64,000 nt of DNA from Bradyrhizobium sp. LHD-71. GTDB taxonomy: Bacteria > Pseudomonadota > Alphaproteobacteria > Rhizobiales > Xanthobacteraceae. The stretch is from the NCBI RefSeq assembly GCF_031157255.1, contig NZ_JAVIFX010000010.1, positions 159,777 to 223,776 of the forward strand. Reading direction: 5' to 3'. The notes beneath the pieces were generated by a model. It ran no database searches, was not told the origin of the DNA, and saw nothing but the letters and a program-made list of their open reading frames with translations. This document shows positions 44,079-53,064 of the stretch, in pieces; position 1 is the stretch's first letter, and every line of letters begins with the position of its first letter. Made by a program: the position numbers and the translations under genes.

Positions 44079-45464
44079 CTACACCCAACCCTGCTTGCGG
44101 GCGTGATCGAGGCCATCATCGAGCGCGCGATGCAGGCCCTGCAGCAGTTCCTCGATCTCTGCCTCGGTGATGATCAGCGGCGGACAGACCGCGATGGCAT
44201 CTTTCACGTTGCGCAGGATGACGCCATGATGCGCAGCGCGGGACTGTACATAGGCGCCGAGTCCCAGCTTGCTGTCGAACGCGGTCTTCTCCTTCTTGCT
44301 GCGCGTCAGTTCGACGGCGCCAATCAAGCCAACACCGCGCGATTCACCGACCAGCGGGTGATTTTGCAGCGCGCCGAGCCCGCTCTGCAGCCGCGGCGCC
44401 ACCTTCTTGACGTGATCGACGATGTTGCGCTCCTTGTAGATCGCAAGCGTCTCCAGTGCGACCGCTGCGCAGACCGGATGCGCAGCATATGTGACGCCGT
44501 GCGCGAACGCGCCATTCTTGGCGCTGCCGTCGGAGACCGCCTGGTAGATCTTGTCGGTCATCATCAGCGCCGAGATCGGCAGGTACGAGGACGACAGCGC
44601 CTTCGCCATGGTCATCATGTCCGGCTTCAGATTGTAGGTGTACGACGCGAACAGTTCGCCCGTGCGCGCGAAGCCGGTGATCACCTCGTCGACGATGAAC
44701 AGGATGTCGTGCTTCTTCAGGATCGGCTGGATGCACTCGAAATAGCCGGGCGGCGGCACGATCACCCCGCCGGCGCCCATCACCGGTTCGGCGATGAATG
44801 CGCCGATATTTTCTGGGCCCTCGCGCTGAATGAGTTCCTCGAGGCTGGCGCCGAGCCGGGCGACGAACTGCTCGGTGGTCTCGTCGGCCTTGCCGAAGTG
44901 GTAATAGCTCGGCGCATCGGTGTGCACCATGCGGTCGAGCGGCAGGTCGAAGTCGGCATGCACGGGCGCGAGGCCGGTCAGGCTGCCGGACGCGACGGTG
45001 ATGCCGTGATAGCCGAAATAGCGGCCGACCAGCTTCTTCTTCGCCTTACGGCCGATCTGGTTGTTGTAGTACCAGACGATCTTGCAGGCGGCGTCGTTGG
45101 CTTCCGAACCCGAGTTGGCGAACAGCACGTGGTTCAGTCCGTCGGGCGTGATCTTCGCCAGCTCCTCGGCGAGTTGGATGCCCGGCTCATGCGAGCGGCC
45201 GCCAAAGATCTGCGAATAGGGCAGGCGGGCGAACTGCTTGGCGGCAGCTTCGGCCAACCGCGGCTCGGAGAAGCCCAGCGAGGCCGACCAGAGACCTGCC
45301 ATGCCTTCGAGATAACGCCGGCCGTCAGCATCATAGACATAGATGCCTTCACCACGGTCGATGATGAACGGGCCGTTCGCTTCATTGGTTTTGAAGTTGG
45401 TGTAGGGATGTACGATGTAGGCGAGGTCGCGTTGCGCGAGGTCGAGCGGCCGGGGATGATTCAT
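44079..45464 (-). CDS. Class III aminotransferase (aspartate/omega-amino acid aminotransferase family)
   Basis: 461 aa. PLP-binding lysine is Lys288 in TMAKALSSS, the cofactor-contacting Asp259 is in FIVDEVITGF, and FANSGSEANDAACKIVWYYN is the standard GSEA motif. I start at the ATG at 45464; the TTG further upstream is less likely. The family moves amino groups from omega-amino acids or polyamines to pyruvate or 2-oxoglutarate. It may supply nitrogen from amines; its neighbours (SDR, thioesterase) do not define a pathway. Confidence 0.92.
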   Translation of the reverse strand: MNHPRPLDLAQRDLAYIVHPYTNFKTNEANGPFIIDRGEGIYVYDADGRRYLEGMAGLWSASLGFSEPRLAEAAAKQFARLPYSQIFGGRSHEPGIQLAEELAKITPDGLNHVLFANSGSEANDAACKIVWYYNNQIGRKAKKKLVGRYFGYHGITVASGSLTGLAPVHADFDLPLDRMVHTDAPSYYHFGKADETTEQFVARLGASLEELIQREGPENIGAFIAEPVMGAGGVIVPPPGYFECIQPILKKHDILFIVDEVITGFARTGELFASYTYNLKPDMMTMAKALSSSYLPISALMMTDKIYQAVSDGSAKNGAFAHGVTYAAHPVCAAVALETLAIYKERNIVDHVKKVAPRLQSGLGALQNHPLVGESRGVGLIGAVELTRSKKEKTAFDSKLGLGAYVQSRAAHHGVILRNVKDAIAVCPPLIITEAEIEELLQGLHRALDDGLDHARKQGWV

Positions 45465-45569
45465 CGTCCCATTTCCTATTTTTGAGGGCGCCAAATCATC
45501 GCCCTTTGCACGATGTCCGTCAATCGGGCCGATCGTGCCGCCACTGACATGCGATGACGCATTGATCGC

Positions 45570-46316
45570 CTAAATGCAGCGGCCGCCGTCTATTTCCATG
45601 GCAACGCCGGTGATCATGCTGGCTTCATCGGAACACAGGAACGCAGCGGCATTCCCGAGATCCTCAGGCGTCGAGAAGCGGCCGAGCGGGATCGTCGCCA
45701 GAAACCGTGCTCGATTCTCCGGCGTGTCGTCGCCCATAAATGTTGCAAGCAACGGCGTTTCGCCGGCGACAGGATTGAGCGCATTGACGCGGATGCCGAA
45801 CGGTGCGAGCTCGATCGCCATACCGCGCGTCGCCGTGATCACCCAGCCCTTCGAGGCGTTGTACCAGGTGAGATTCGGGCGTGGGCTGACGCCGGCCGTG
45901 GAGGCGATATTAAGAATGGCGCCGCGCTTCTTCTGCTTGAAATAAGGCACGATCTGTTTTGCGGCAAGGTAGATCGCCTTCATGTTGACCGCGGTGATCT
46001 GATCGAAGCTGGCCTCGTCGAGCTCGTCCAAGGGCTGCGGCAGGTGGCCGATCCCGGCGTTGTTGACCAGGATGTCCAGACCGCCGAATTGTCGCTTCGC
46101 GGTCTCGAGCATGGCGGCGACGTCGGCCGTCACCGTCACGTCTGCGTGAAGGCTTGCCGCGTTCGCGCCAAGCGCGGCGGCGACCGAGGAGGCGGCTTCC
46201 GCGTTGCGATCGGCGACCACGACTTTCGCGCCTTCGGCCACGAATTTCTTCATGATGCCTTCGCCGAAACCGGAACCTCCACCGGTGACAATGGCAACTT
46301 TTCCGTTAAGCCGCAT
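45570..46316 (-). CDS. SDR family oxidoreductase (3-oxoacyl-ACP reductase-like)
   Basis: 248 aa from the ATG at 46316, with GGAG upstream. The NAD(P) motif TGGGSGFGEG (11-20) and NNAG (85-88) are visible, and the catalytic residues are Ser139, Tyr152 and Lys156 (YNASK). It would reduce a ketone or oxidise an alcohol. It is followed upstream by a PaaI thioesterase gene on the same strand. Confidence 0.93.
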   Translation of the reverse strand: MRLNGKVAIVTGGGSGFGEGIMKKFVAEGAKVVVADRNAEAASSVAAALGANAASLHADVTVTADVAAMLETAKRQFGGLDILVNNAGIGHLPQPLDELDEASFDQITAVNMKAIYLAAKQIVPYFKQKKRGAILNIASTAGVSPRPNLTWYNASKGWVITATRGMAIELAPFGIRVNALNPVAGETPLLATFMGDDTPENRARFLATIPLGRFSTPEDLGNAAAFLCSDEASMITGVAMEIDGGRCI

Positions 46317-46360
46317 GGTTAATCTCCGAACCAGAACCCACCGCAGCCGAGGAGATTCAA

Positions 46361-46759
46361 CTAAAGCACCATCTGCGTCTGTGTCACCAGTGCGATGAGT
46401 TTGTTGTCGGCGCTCTCGATCCGCGTCTGCCACACCTGCGTGCGCCGGCCGCGATGCACGGGTGTCGCAATGGCCTTGATGGTCGTGCCGGCCAAGGCGC
46501 CGCTGACGAAGTTGGTCTTGCTTTCGATCGTCGTAGTACCTTTCGCATCGGCTGGCAGGTTCACGACGGTGGCGGCCGCGCCGACCGTATCCGCGAGCGC
46601 CATCAGCGCGCCTCCATGGATCGAGTGGCCGACGGTGCAGAGATCGTCGCGCACATCCAGCGTCGCGACCACGCGGTCCTTGTCCGCTTCGACAAACGCG
46701 ATACCCATCAGCTCTGCGAACGGAAGTGGAAAGCTGCGGATACGTTCCAGGGGCGTCAT
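46361..46759 (-). CDS. PaaI family thioesterase (hotdog fold)
   Basis: 132 aa from the ATG at 46759, with GAGGAAACC upstream; a longer frame begins at 46798. The HGGALMALADT motif (about residues 47-57) is the usual substrate pocket of PaaI/YbgC-type thioesterases. It hydrolyses an acyl-CoA, possibly from the neighbouring crotonase or SDR pathway. Confidence 0.9.
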   Translation of the reverse strand: MTPLERIRSFPLPFAELMGIAFVEADKDRVVATLDVRDDLCTVGHSIHGGALMALADTVGAAATVVNLPADAKGTTTIESKTNFVSGALAGTTIKAIATPVHRGRRTQVWQTRIESADNKLIALVTQTQMVL

Positions 46760-46827
46760 ATAGGTTTCCTCGTTTTGCCGTCTTGTTCGGGCAAGCATAG
46801 ACGCTTATCCGAACTGGAGACAAATCG

Positions 46828-47214
46828 ATGCGGACTTTTTTTCTGGCGCTGACTGTCTTGACTGCGAGCGCCAGTCACGTGCTGGCGCAAAGCGCGGAAG
46901 CGGGGGAACGCGTGTACACGCAGTGCCGCGCCTGCCATCAGGTCGGTGAGACAGCGCGCAATCTGGTTGGTCCGCAGCTCAACGGCATCTTCGGCCGCAA
47001 GAGCGGTACGATCGAAGGCTACAATTATAGCCAAGCCAACAAGAACGCGAACATCACCTGGGACGAGGCGACGTTCCGCGACTATATCGTCGATCCGAGG
47101 GGGAAGGTTCCGGGCACGAAGATGGTATTCGCCGGCCTCAAGAACCCGCAGCAGGTCACCGACCTGATCGCTTATCTGAAGCAGTTCGACGCGACGGGGA
47201 AGAGGGGGCAGTAA
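46828..47214 (+). CDS. Soluble class I cytochrome c
   Basis: 128 aa. Signal peptide MRTFFLALTVLTASASHVLA, then the heme site CRACH (Cys33, Cys36, His37) and the axial methionine Met99 in PGTKMVFAG. This is a periplasmic c2/c550-type electron carrier. It converges with the sox operon (soxA end at 47230), so it is not part of it, but it is the nearest possible electron acceptor for the Sox, Fcc and Ior proteins encoded there. Confidence 0.93.
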   Translation: MRTFFLALTVLTASASHVLAQSAEAGERVYTQCRACHQVGETARNLVGPQLNGIFGRKSGTIEGYNYSQANKNANITWDEATFRDYIVDPRGKVPGTKMVFAGLKNPQQVTDLIAYLKQFDATGKRGQ

Positions 47215-47229
47215 GGCGACCTGCCGCTA

Positions 47230-48021
47230 TCAGGGCCGGACGGCCGGCGTCTCGATCGTCATGCCTTTTGCGCGTGACATCAGGAACAGTTCGAGCTCGA
47301 CATATTCCTGCGCGCCGTATGCGTATGGTTCGGCGCGCACTCCTATGAAACAGCCGCGCAAGCGCCGCTGCAGCGAGCCGATGCCTTGCCACTCGAGCCG
47401 ATAGATCGGATAGCCCGTCGGGTGTGCCTGCGGGATCACGGCACTGGCGAGCTTCCCGCCGGCGTTGTCGTCGTGGCAGTTGGCGCAGGAGAAATTCAGT
47501 TGGCCGACGCGGCGGGTGTAGAGCGCTTCGCCGCGCTGGCGAAATGGCGCCAGCCGGGCATCGTCCGGCGGCGCGATCGGCATGCCGCGTGACTGGTTGC
47601 CGACATAGGCGGACAGCGCCAGCAACTCCTTGCTCTCCCACGGCAGTGGCGTCGCCTGCTGCTGCGTTTCGCGGCAGGCGTTGATGCGGCCCTGCAGGTC
47701 TATCGGGCGGTTGAGCGCGGCGCTGAACGCCGGATAGCGCGCAGCGACGCCCTTCATGCTCGTTGAGGCGTCCTGATGGCAGTCGGCGCAGGACCTGTTG
47801 GCGCGACCGGCCTTTGCGTTCCATAGGCCTTCGCCGTCGAGCACAGCCAGCATGCCGGGATTTGCCGTGTCGTCGCGCTGCAGCTGCTGCGAGTCGCGGC
47901 TCATGAAATCGAAGCCCGAGCGGCGGCCGTCGATCGTCTGGGCCATCACCGCGCTCGCTGCCGCTAGGCACATCATCGCCGCCGGGACGAGGAGGCGCTG
48001 GGCTGCCACAAGCCGTATCAT
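47230..48021 (-). CDS. soxA: SoxA, diheme subunit of the SoxAX cytochrome
   Basis: 263 aa from the ATG at 48021, which overlaps the soxZ stop (ATGA). The signal peptide is hydrophobic at 12-27. Two heme sites are present: CADCH at 78-82 and CANCH at 179-183. The RLRGC segment with Cys224 is the position of the persulfide heme ligand. SoxAX attaches thiosulfate oxidatively to SoxY. It is the last gene of the Ior-Fcc-Sox operon. All key residues appear intact. Confidence 0.93.
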   Translation of the reverse strand: MIRLVAAQRLLVPAAMMCLAAASAVMAQTIDGRRSGFDFMSRDSQQLQRDDTANPGMLAVLDGEGLWNAKAGRANRSCADCHQDASTSMKGVAARYPAFSAALNRPIDLQGRINACRETQQQATPLPWESKELLALSAYVGNQSRGMPIAPPDDARLAPFRQRGEALYTRRVGQLNFSCANCHDDNAGGKLASAVIPQAHPTGYPIYRLEWQGIGSLQRRLRGCFIGVRAEPYAYGAQEYVELELFLMSRAKGMTIETPAVRP

Positions 48022-48338
48022 TCGACCACGAGCTTTGCCTGTTCCGTCTGCACTTCGCCGCGGTCGTCGGTCCACGAGAATACCAACAGGCCGCTTTCGC
48101 GCGCCACCGTGGTGAAGGCGATGAAGGGATTGGCGGCGATCGCCGGATGAAGGTCGGCGCGGAAGATCTCCTCGCCATCCAGCGTGCAGACGAATGTCTG
48201 AATGATGTCGCGCGGAAAGAATGTGCCGTCGCCCTTCGGCCGGTAGCCGGTTTCCATGGGATGCGAGATCAGCGTCTTGATCTCGATCACTTCGCCGCGT
48301 TTGGCCTTCGGCGGGACGTTGATCAGCACACGCGCCAT
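48018..48338 (-). CDS. soxZ: SoxZ, sulfur carrier complex subunit
   Basis: 106 aa, matching the usual short length. The start MARVLINVPPKAKRGEVIEIKTLISHPMETG and the FFPRDIIQTFVC segment are typical. With SoxY it forms the carrier that holds the sulfur intermediate. It overlaps soxA by 4 bases and follows soxY by one base. Confidence 0.93.
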   Translation of the reverse strand: MARVLINVPPKAKRGEVIEIKTLISHPMETGYRPKGDGTFFPRDIIQTFVCTLDGEEIFRADLHPAIAANPFIAFTTVARESGLLVFSWTDDRGEVQTEQAKLVVE

Positions 48339-48339
48339 G

Positions 48340-48804
48340 TCAGTTCTCCACGCAGGCGGGCAGCGTGACGATCAGCTCCGCCGAGCCGGACCACAGCGTA
48401 CCGTCGCTGAGTTGGGCGATGGCCATGATGGTCTGGGAATCGCCAAGCCGGATGCGCGTCGAGATGAAGGCGCGGCCGGATCGCGGCCCGAGATGAAAGG
48501 TGGCGATGTTCGGCTGCGGGTTGCGCTCGTTGAAAACGGCGACCGCCTTGACGAAATCCTTCTCCGTCATCGGGCTGTCGACAGTGATGACGAGCGGCAC
48601 CGAGTTTCCGTTCTCGACCAGCGGCGGGATGTCCAACTTCAGCCGACCCTGGCGGATCGGCGCTCCGTGCGAAAACGCGTGAATGGCCGCCTGCATCGTT
48701 TCGGTGGTCGCGCGCGCGGGCCGGACGATCAGCGTCGACAGCGCGCCGGCGCCTGCGATCAGGGCGCGTCGTCGGGACAGAAATGACAAGTCAAAGCCGC
48801 TCAT
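48340..48804 (-). CDS. soxY: SoxY-like sulfur carrier with atypical C-terminal tail
   Basis: 154 aa. A twin-arginine leader is visible (SRRRALIAGAGALSTL), and the fold is that of SoxY. The substrate arm of classical SoxY ends in GGCGG, with a cysteine that bears the sulfur. Here the end is TLPACVEN: Cys151 is retained as the only cysteine, but the flexible glycines are gone. The arm may thus be shorter or stiffer, or recognise a different partner. It overlaps soxX by ATGA. Confidence 0.85.
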   Translation of the reverse strand: MSGFDLSFLSRRRALIAGAGALSTLIVRPARATTETMQAAIHAFSHGAPIRQGRLKLDIPPLVENGNSVPLVITVDSPMTEKDFVKAVAVFNERNPQPNIATFHLGPRSGRAFISTRIRLGDSQTIMAIAQLSDGTLWSGSAELIVTLPACVEN

Positions 48805-49277
48805 TGCGGATCCTTCAATGTCGCAAGGAAGGCCACCACGTCCTCGACCTCCTGCGCGGTCAGCACGGGCTTGTTCTGCCAGGCCGCGCCGACCCGCGTT
48901 AACCCCTCGGTGCGATAGTACGACGGCATGATCGTCGCCGGGTTCAACTTGGCGCTATCCACCAGCCGCAGCCGCAGCTGGCCCTCGGTCCAGCGCGCGC
49001 CTGCGCCGGCCAGAGTCGGCGCCAGCGTGCCCTGAAACCGCTGATCTGGGAACGGACCGGTATGACACAAGAGGCACAATCCCTTTTGCCGATCGACCAC
49101 AATGGCGCGGCCGCGCGCCACGTCGCCGCGCGCGCCGCCGAGCGGCTCGACGATGGCGTCGCCGGTGACCTTGAACGCGCGGAGCTCATCGGCATCGGCC
49201 GCTGTCATTGCGAGCAGCATCGCGACGGCGCTAGCCAAAGACTTCTGTCGTGATCGTCTGGAACCAGGTGTCCGCAT
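48801..49277 (-). CDS. soxX: SoxX, monoheme subunit of the SoxAX cytochrome
   Basis: 158 aa from the ATG at 49277, chosen because it gives a signal peptide (RTPGSRRSRQK then SLASAVAMLLAMTAADA). This start lies 47 bases inside the end of fccB; a TTG further in is possible. The heme site is CLLCH (68-72) and the likely methionine ligand is Met117 (TIMPSYY). It partners SoxA, whose gene is last in the operon. Confidence 0.88.
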   Translation of the reverse strand: MRTPGSRRSRQKSLASAVAMLLAMTAADADELRAFKVTGDAIVEPLGGARGDVARGRAIVVDRQKGLCLLCHTGPFPDQRFQGTLAPTLAGAGARWTEGQLRLRLVDSAKLNPATIMPSYYRTEGLTRVGAAWQNKPVLTAQEVEDVVAFLATLKDPQ

Positions 49278-50499
49278 AGGTTGCTTCGAGCGCGCGGAAT
49301 GATGGGGGCGCATCGATCGGGCTGACGCCACCTGCGCCCTCGACATCCGCAAGTACGCCGTTGGCCGGGTGATATACGCCCGCGATCGAGATGCCGTAGT
49401 CCGGCGCGACCAGACTGTAACAGGTGTTGATGAGCTTTGGTTGCACGGGCGTTTCGCCGCGCAGGAGACCGGCGACGGCAGCGGCGCAGACTTTCGCCTG
49501 TGCGTTGGCGGCGAATGCCGACTTCGGCATGCCGCCGGCGATACAGGCGTCGCCGATGACATGAATCCCTGGTTGCTGCCTGGATTCGAACGTCACCGGA
49601 TCGATCGGGCACCAGCCGGAGCGATCGGCGATGCCGGCAAGCTGAGCGATCAGGCCGGCCCGTTGCGGCGGAATGACGTTCGCTACATCGGCCTTGTGGC
49701 GGTCGAAATCTGTGACCAGTGTCTTTTCCTTGACGTCGACCTCCGTCACCTTGCCGCCGGAGGATAGTGAAATCCATTCGAGGTTCGGGTAGAGGGGCGT
49801 CCAGGCATTCTGAAACAGCCTTTGCTTCGAGAACGCGTCCTTGGCATCGAGAATGATGAGCTTCGAACGCGGCTTTTGCGTCTTGAGGTAATGGGCGATT
49901 AGGCTGGCGCGTTCGTAGGGGCCAGGTGGGCAGCGGAACGGATTGGCGGGCGCGGACATCACAACAGTGCCGCCATCATCCATAGCTTCGAGCTGGCGGC
50001 GGAGCAGGGTGGTCTGCTCGCCAGCCTTCCAGGCGTGCGGCATTGTCTGCGCCGCCGCCTCATCATAGCCGGGCAGCGCATCGAACCGCAGGTCGATGCC
50101 CGGCGCCAGCACCAGCCGGTCATAGTCCAGGCGTCCCCCGTCGGCGAGCGCGACCTGCTTGGCCTGTGGATCGATGCTGCTGGTGCGCTGCTGTGCGACT
50201 GTGACGCCGTCTCTCCTGATCGCATCGTAACCGAATTCCTGCGCCGAGAGCGGTCGCAGCCCCGCCAGGACGTTGTTGCTGAACGGGCACGCGGTGTAGG
50301 TCGCGTTTGGCTCGACCAGCGTTACGGCAACTCCGCTTCGCTTGAGTTCTCGTGCGCAGGTGGCGCCAGCAAAGCCGCCGCCGATCACGGTCACGCGCGG
50401 TGCCGATTGTGCAAGCGCCGGCGCGTGCAGGAGGGTTGCGGCGCTCGCCGCCGCCGCAGACTTCAAAAGCGTGCGGCGATCGAGTGAGGCATTGCGCAT
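49231..50499 (-). CDS. fccB: Flavocytochrome c sulfide dehydrogenase flavoprotein (FccB/SoxF)
   Basis: 422 aa with a Tat-type leader (LDRRTLLKSAAAASA). Cys71 in TACPFSNNV is at the position that binds FAD covalently, and Cys190 (FRCPPGPYERA) and Cys360 (NTCYSLVAP) correspond to the redox-active disulfide. The FAD-binding VIGGGFAGATCAREL starts near residue 38. It would oxidise sulfide to sulfur and pass electrons to the adjacent small cytochrome. It overlaps soxX by 47 bases at its end. Confidence 0.9.
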   Translation of the reverse strand: MRNASLDRRTLLKSAAAASAATLLHAPALAQSAPRVTVIGGGFAGATCARELKRSGVAVTLVEPNATYTACPFSNNVLAGLRPLSAQEFGYDAIRRDGVTVAQQRTSSIDPQAKQVALADGGRLDYDRLVLAPGIDLRFDALPGYDEAAAQTMPHAWKAGEQTTLLRRQLEAMDDGGTVVMSAPANPFRCPPGPYERASLIAHYLKTQKPRSKLIILDAKDAFSKQRLFQNAWTPLYPNLEWISLSSGGKVTEVDVKEKTLVTDFDRHKADVANVIPPQRAGLIAQLAGIADRSGWCPIDPVTFESRQQPGIHVIGDACIAGGMPKSAFAANAQAKVCAAAVAGLLRGETPVQPKLINTCYSLVAPDYGISIAGVYHPANGVLADVEGAGGVSPIDAPPSFRALEATYADTWFQTITTEVFG

Positions 50500-50510
50500 C
50501 GGCGCCCCCT

Positions 50511-50795
50511 TCAACGCTGGCTGAACCACGCGGCGATCGCGCGCGTTTCGTCGTCGGTGTAGCCCTTGGCGATGCGGCCCATGACCGTCGCCTCCCGCCC
50601 GCCGTTGCGGAACGCCTCCATCGCGGCCACGATTTCTGGCGCGGGACGGCCCTTCAGGGGCGGGATGGCAGGGCTGGCGATGCGGGCGTCGTGACAGCCC
50701 GAACACGACGAAGCGCCGGCCGGCGCTGCCGATTGCGCCGCCGCAGGTGCGGCCAGCGCCATCAAGCACGTGACGATCGTGCCGGCTGTTCGCAT
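50511..50795 (-). CDS. Monoheme cytochrome c, FccA-like
   Basis: 94 aa from the ATG at 50795, with AGGGAT upstream. A short signal peptide ends near AAAQ, then the heme site CSGCH (31-35) and Met72 near the C-terminal half (ATVMGRIAKGY). This size and pattern fit the monoheme cytochrome partner of FccB in some sulfide dehydrogenases. It could also serve IorAB, whose genes are directly upstream, as electron acceptor. Confidence 0.85.
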   Translation of the reverse strand: MRTAGTIVTCLMALAAPAAAQSAAPAGASSCSGCHDARIASPAIPPLKGRPAPEIVAAMEAFRNGGREATVMGRIAKGYTDDETRAIAAWFSQR

Positions 50796-50870
50796 GTTCG
50801 ATCCCTGCAAGAAAAGCGCGATGTGCGCGGACGGCTTGAAGCTGCCGTCCGCTTTCACAGTTGGTGTCGT

Positions 50871-53048
50871 TTACGCCTTTCGAAGATCCGCCTTCGACAG
50901 CGGCATCTGGCGAATGCGTTTTCCCGTGGCCGCGAAGATCGCATTCAGGACCGCAGGTGCCGCGACGCAGATGGTCGGCTCGCCCACGCCGCCCCAGAAG
51001 CCGCCGGACGGAATGATGATCGATTCCACGACCGGCATCTCGTCCATTCGCATCATCTGGTAGGTATCGAAGTTCTCCTGCTCGACCCGGCCGTCCTTGA
51101 CGGTGATGTCGCCGTAGAGCATCGCCGTCAGGCCGTAGACGAAAGATCCCTCGACCTGCGCCTCGATCTGCTGCGGGTTGACCGCATGGCCGCAGTCGGT
51201 CGCGCCGACGATGCGATGGATCTTCAGCACGCCGGCGTCGCTGACCGATACTTCGGCGCAGGCCGCGACATAGCTGCCATAGCCCATGTGCTGCGCGAGA
51301 CCGCGGAACACGCCGGGCGCCGGCGGGGTGCCCCAGCCGACCTTTTCGGCCACCGCGTTCAGCACGGCGAGATGCTTTGGATGGTTCGCCATCAGCTTGC
51401 GGCGGAACTCCAGTGGATCCTGCTTGGCCGAATGCGCCAGTTCGTCGATGAAGGACTCCAGGTAGATCGCATTCTGGTTGTTGTTGACGCCGCGCCAGAA
51501 CCCCGGGGGCACATGCGGGTTGCGCATCGCATGGTCGATCAGCAGGTTCGGGATCGTGTAGCCGAACTGGCCTTCGGGACCTTGCGGGTTAAGACCCTGG
51601 AAGGTCGCCGCATCGCGCCCGTTCTGGAGCGCGTTCGGATTGACAGTGGCGAGGATCGACTGGCCCGAGATGCGCATGTGCAGTGCGGTCAGTTCGCCGT
51701 TCGCATCGAACCCGCCGACCATGCGGCACTGCGTAGTGGGGTGGTACCAGCCGTGCGTCATGTCCTCTTCGCGCGACCAGATCGTCTTGACGGGCGTGCC
51801 CGGCATCTGCCTGGCGATCAGCACGGCGTAGCGGACGAAGTCGTGGCTGGTCGACCTGCGGCCGAATCCCCCGCCAAGGTGATGGCGGAAGACCTCGTTC
51901 TTGTCGGTCGGCAGGCCCGACGCCTGCGCCGCGGTCGCAAGTGCCGATTCCGCATTCTGCGTCGACGTCCAGACCTCGCACTTGTCCGGCGTCCAACGCA
52001 CCGTCGCGTTCATCGGCTCCATGGTGACATGGTGCTGGTGCGGCACCCCATACACCGCCTCGACCCTGCGCGCGGCGGAGGCGAGCTCCGCCCGGGCATC
52101 GCCGTTTCGGTTGCCGAGGAACGCTTCCGTGGCCGTCAGGCCTTCCTTCTGGGCGGCGGCGATGTCCGCGCTCTGGACCGAGCCGTTGGGTCCGTTGTCC
52201 CACTCGATCGGCAGCGCATCGAGTGCGGTCTTCGCCCGCCACCAGGTGTCGGCAATAACGGCGACGCCGGTGTCGGCGACCTGCACGACCTTTTTGACAC
52301 CGGGCATCTGCTCGACTTTGGCCGCATCGAAGCTCTTGATCTTGCCGCCGAACACCGGACAGTTCTTCAGTGCCGCATTCAGCATTCCGGGGAATTGTAC
52401 GTCGATCGCGTAGACGAGTTTGCCGTTGATCTTGTCAGGCGTATCCAAGCGTTTCAGCGGCTTTCCGGCAATCGTCCAGGACTTGGCGTCCTTCAACGGA
52501 ATGTCATTCGGCGTCTGCAGTTTGCTCGCAGCGTTCGCGACCTTGCCGAAGGTGGTCGAGCGGCCGGAGGCCGCATGGGTGATGACGCCCTTGGCGACGG
52601 TGCAGGCGGACGGCTCCACATGCCATTCGTTCGCAGCCGCCTGCACCAGCATCATGCGCGCGGCGGCGCCGCCCTTGCGCACATACTCATGCGAATCGCG
52701 GATGCCGCGGCTGCCGGCAGTCTGGAAGTTGCCCCAGACGCGACTGCGGGCGACGTTCTGACCTGGCGTCGGGTACTCGGTCGTGACCTTGGCCCAGTCG
52801 CATTCGAGTTCTTCTGCGACAAGTTGCGCCAGGCCGGTGAGGGTGCCCTGGCCCATCTCGACGCGGGCGATGCGGACGACAACCGTGTCGTCCGGTTTGA
52901 TCATCACCCAGGCGTTGATTTCGGGCGTCTCGGTTTGCGCCACGGCTTGCGGCGTGAAGGGGACGTGAAAGCCCAGCGCCAGCCCGCCGGCGGCTGCCGC
53001 GCTCGTCTTAAGGAAATTGCGGCGCGAGAGTTCGGTCGCGATGCTCAT
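50871..53048 (-). CDS. Molybdopterin-binding subunit of an isoquinoline 1-oxidoreductase/aldehyde dehydrogenase-like enzyme (IorB type)
   Basis: 725 aa with a Tat signal (LSRRNFLKTSAAAAGG) for periplasmic export. The catalytic glutamate lies in GGVGEPTICVAAP (about Glu690). HLGGGFGRRSTSHDFV and VPPGFWRGVNNNQNA are conserved cofactor-binding blocks. IorB-type enzymes have no FAD subunit and pass electrons from the 2Fe-2S subunit to a cytochrome. That fits the cytochrome gene 75 bases downstream. The substrate cannot be read; N-heterocycles or aldehydes are typical. Confidence 0.9.
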   Translation of the reverse strand: MSIATELSRRNFLKTSAAAAGGLALGFHVPFTPQAVAQTETPEINAWVMIKPDDTVVVRIARVEMGQGTLTGLAQLVAEELECDWAKVTTEYPTPGQNVARSRVWGNFQTAGSRGIRDSHEYVRKGGAAARMMLVQAAANEWHVEPSACTVAKGVITHAASGRSTTFGKVANAASKLQTPNDIPLKDAKSWTIAGKPLKRLDTPDKINGKLVYAIDVQFPGMLNAALKNCPVFGGKIKSFDAAKVEQMPGVKKVVQVADTGVAVIADTWWRAKTALDALPIEWDNGPNGSVQSADIAAAQKEGLTATEAFLGNRNGDARAELASAARRVEAVYGVPHQHHVTMEPMNATVRWTPDKCEVWTSTQNAESALATAAQASGLPTDKNEVFRHHLGGGFGRRSTSHDFVRYAVLIARQMPGTPVKTIWSREEDMTHGWYHPTTQCRMVGGFDANGELTALHMRISGQSILATVNPNALQNGRDAATFQGLNPQGPEGQFGYTIPNLLIDHAMRNPHVPPGFWRGVNNNQNAIYLESFIDELAHSAKQDPLEFRRKLMANHPKHLAVLNAVAEKVGWGTPPAPGVFRGLAQHMGYGSYVAACAEVSVSDAGVLKIHRIVGATDCGHAVNPQQIEAQVEGSFVYGLTAMLYGDITVKDGRVEQENFDTYQMMRMDEMPVVESIIIPSGGFWGGVGEPTICVAAPAVLNAIFAATGKRIRQMPLSKADLRKA

Positions 53049-53064
53049 GTCTGTCTCCGATCCC

